Assembly: GCF_000002995.4 (NCBI RefSeq)
Contig: NW_025062284.1
Coordinates: 1-64,000, forward strand
DNA from: Brugia malayi
Lineage: Eukaryota; Nematoda; Chromadorea; Rhabditida; Onchocercidae
Length of the DNA stretch: 64,000 nt
Direction: 5' to 3'
The notes beneath the pieces were generated by a model. That model had not been told where the DNA came from, made no database searches, and saw only the letters and a program-made list of their open reading frames with translations. Position numbers and translations under genes: made by a program. This document shows positions 63,213 through 64,000 of this stretch, piece by piece (position 1 is the first letter of the stretch; each line of letters opens with the position of its first letter).

Positions 63213-64000
63213 CTATTCCAGCAATTGATACCGTAGGTACTGCTAGTTCTGAACACAATTCGATCAGTCATGCGAATCGTTTTTTCAAATTTTGAACACT
63301 GTGTTCAATAAGCACAACTACAACTACAGACCATTTAGCGGTAGTATTTGGACCATAAGTCTCGCTGCAATTAGAGTTGGTATATCAGGTGGAAAGGTAT
63401 AAATCTCGTAACGAATAAGTCATCGAGTGAGTTATGCATTAGAAGTTCAGACATAAGCAGTGTCTTTGCTTTGTGCAAATAAGAAAAAAATATTAGAGGT
63501 ATGATTAAAAGTTCTCAGAGATTTTATGTGCAGTTATCAATCCAACTGCAATGCATGATGCCCAGTGTCCGGGCACCAGGACATCAGGCAAGCAATAACT
63601 ACCCTACATATGTGAACTGCAATCTACCAGCCATGCAGGGCTATTAGTCCATTATAGACTAAAGAATAAACAAAAATTAAATGGAATTTAAATGAGCTTC
63701 AGTATATGAAATTATTGCAGATCATCCTTTTGTATAAATGCTATTAATCTGGCAAGTTTGTGCATCTGACTTGTTATTTTTCGGCTGCTTCTCTTATACT
63801 TGTATTCGAATTTTCTATTTCTGTGGCATTTGATGGCACAGTGAGTCCTAAAGTCATCTCTCTGTAATGTGCTTTCTTATTTTCCCTTTGTCTTTTTAAT
63901 TTAATGCCTCAGTAGTAAGTCACACCTCGACACTACAGGAAGAATTCGTGTGTTCATCCTTTTACTACTCAGTCACACATCTCTGTGTGTGGTCGTTGTT
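63213..64000. other. Unassigned end of the window
   Basis: No gene recognised on either strand. A degenerate palindromic repeat (GCCCAGTGTCCGGGCACCAG) at 63,557-63,592 indicates the Wolbachia-derived insert extends at least this far; it continues past the window edge or stops after it. Confidence 0.35.
63557..63592. repeat. Degenerate CCAGTG...CACCAGG intergenic palindrome
   Basis: GATGCCCAGTGTCCGGGCAC then CAGGACATCAGG resembles the Wolbachia-type palindrome with CCAGTGTC..GGCACTGG arms. Confidence 0.55.

Noticed and set aside
43681..64000. Contamination by a living Wolbachia genome
   Set aside because: Almost every gene is broken, and the sequence is joined directly to nematode satellite and telomere in one contiguous window. 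Misassembly cannot be fully excluded without reads.

Overview
This window is a chromosome end from a nematode. Positions 1-8233 are a terminal array of the nematode telomere repeat TTAGGC, read here as GCCTAA. The DNA behind it is very AT-rich and carries degraded blocks of Wolbachia-like genes, whereas the host-like exons have spliceosomal introns. Wolbachia DNA fixed in a nuclear chromosome points to a filarial nematode (Onchocercidae); the species cannot be told from the sequence.

Layout. 1-8233: telomere. 8234-9890: subtelomeric DNA with two diverged copies of a roughly 1 kb unit. 10.1-11.4, 18.6-19.5 and 40.9-43.7 kb: three blocks of one AT-rich satellite family with a period near 345 bp; the third block flips orientation near 42,737. 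11.4-17.7 kb: almost gene-free. 19.8-20.1 kb: a BEL/Pao retrotransposon Gag relic. 20.5-23.1 kb: a first Wolbachia-derived insert (pyrG, prfB, virB4). 25.7-27.6 kb: decayed host membrane-protein exons. 29.3-40.2 kb: a locally duplicated host gene cluster. 43.7-64 kb: a second, long Wolbachia-derived insert.

The host cluster is the most original part. Two minus-strand paralogues (35,662 to 32,749 and 39,471 to 37,514) each have an exon encoding a signal peptide plus an acidic low-complexity region, a 243-bp middle exon (duplicated in one gene), and two tandem terminal exons that each encode three zinc fingers with their own stop codon. Every intron is in phase 1, so each zinc-finger exon could be spliced to the same upstream part. 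I infer a filarial family of secreted or membrane-inserted C2H2 proteins with interchangeable zinc-finger tails. A short secreted-type reading frame lies upstream of each gene and again at 29.5 kb.

The long Wolbachia insert keeps most of a bacterial ribosomal-protein operon in native order: rplE, rpsN, rpsH, rplF, rplR, rpsE, rplO, secY, adk, rpsM, rpsK, rpoA, rplQ. Before it lies a greA fragment; after it come a UPF0102 gene, atpH, a phage terminase gene (in two inverted copies), map, ftsA, def, a family-4 uracil-DNA glycosylase, an AAA ATPase with a triplicated P-loop, murC, obgE and a dicarboxylate symporter. Nearly all carry frameshifts or stop codons, so they are nuclear Wolbachia relics (nuwts) and not a working bacterial genome. 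Identifications come from reading translations by eye; no database search was run.
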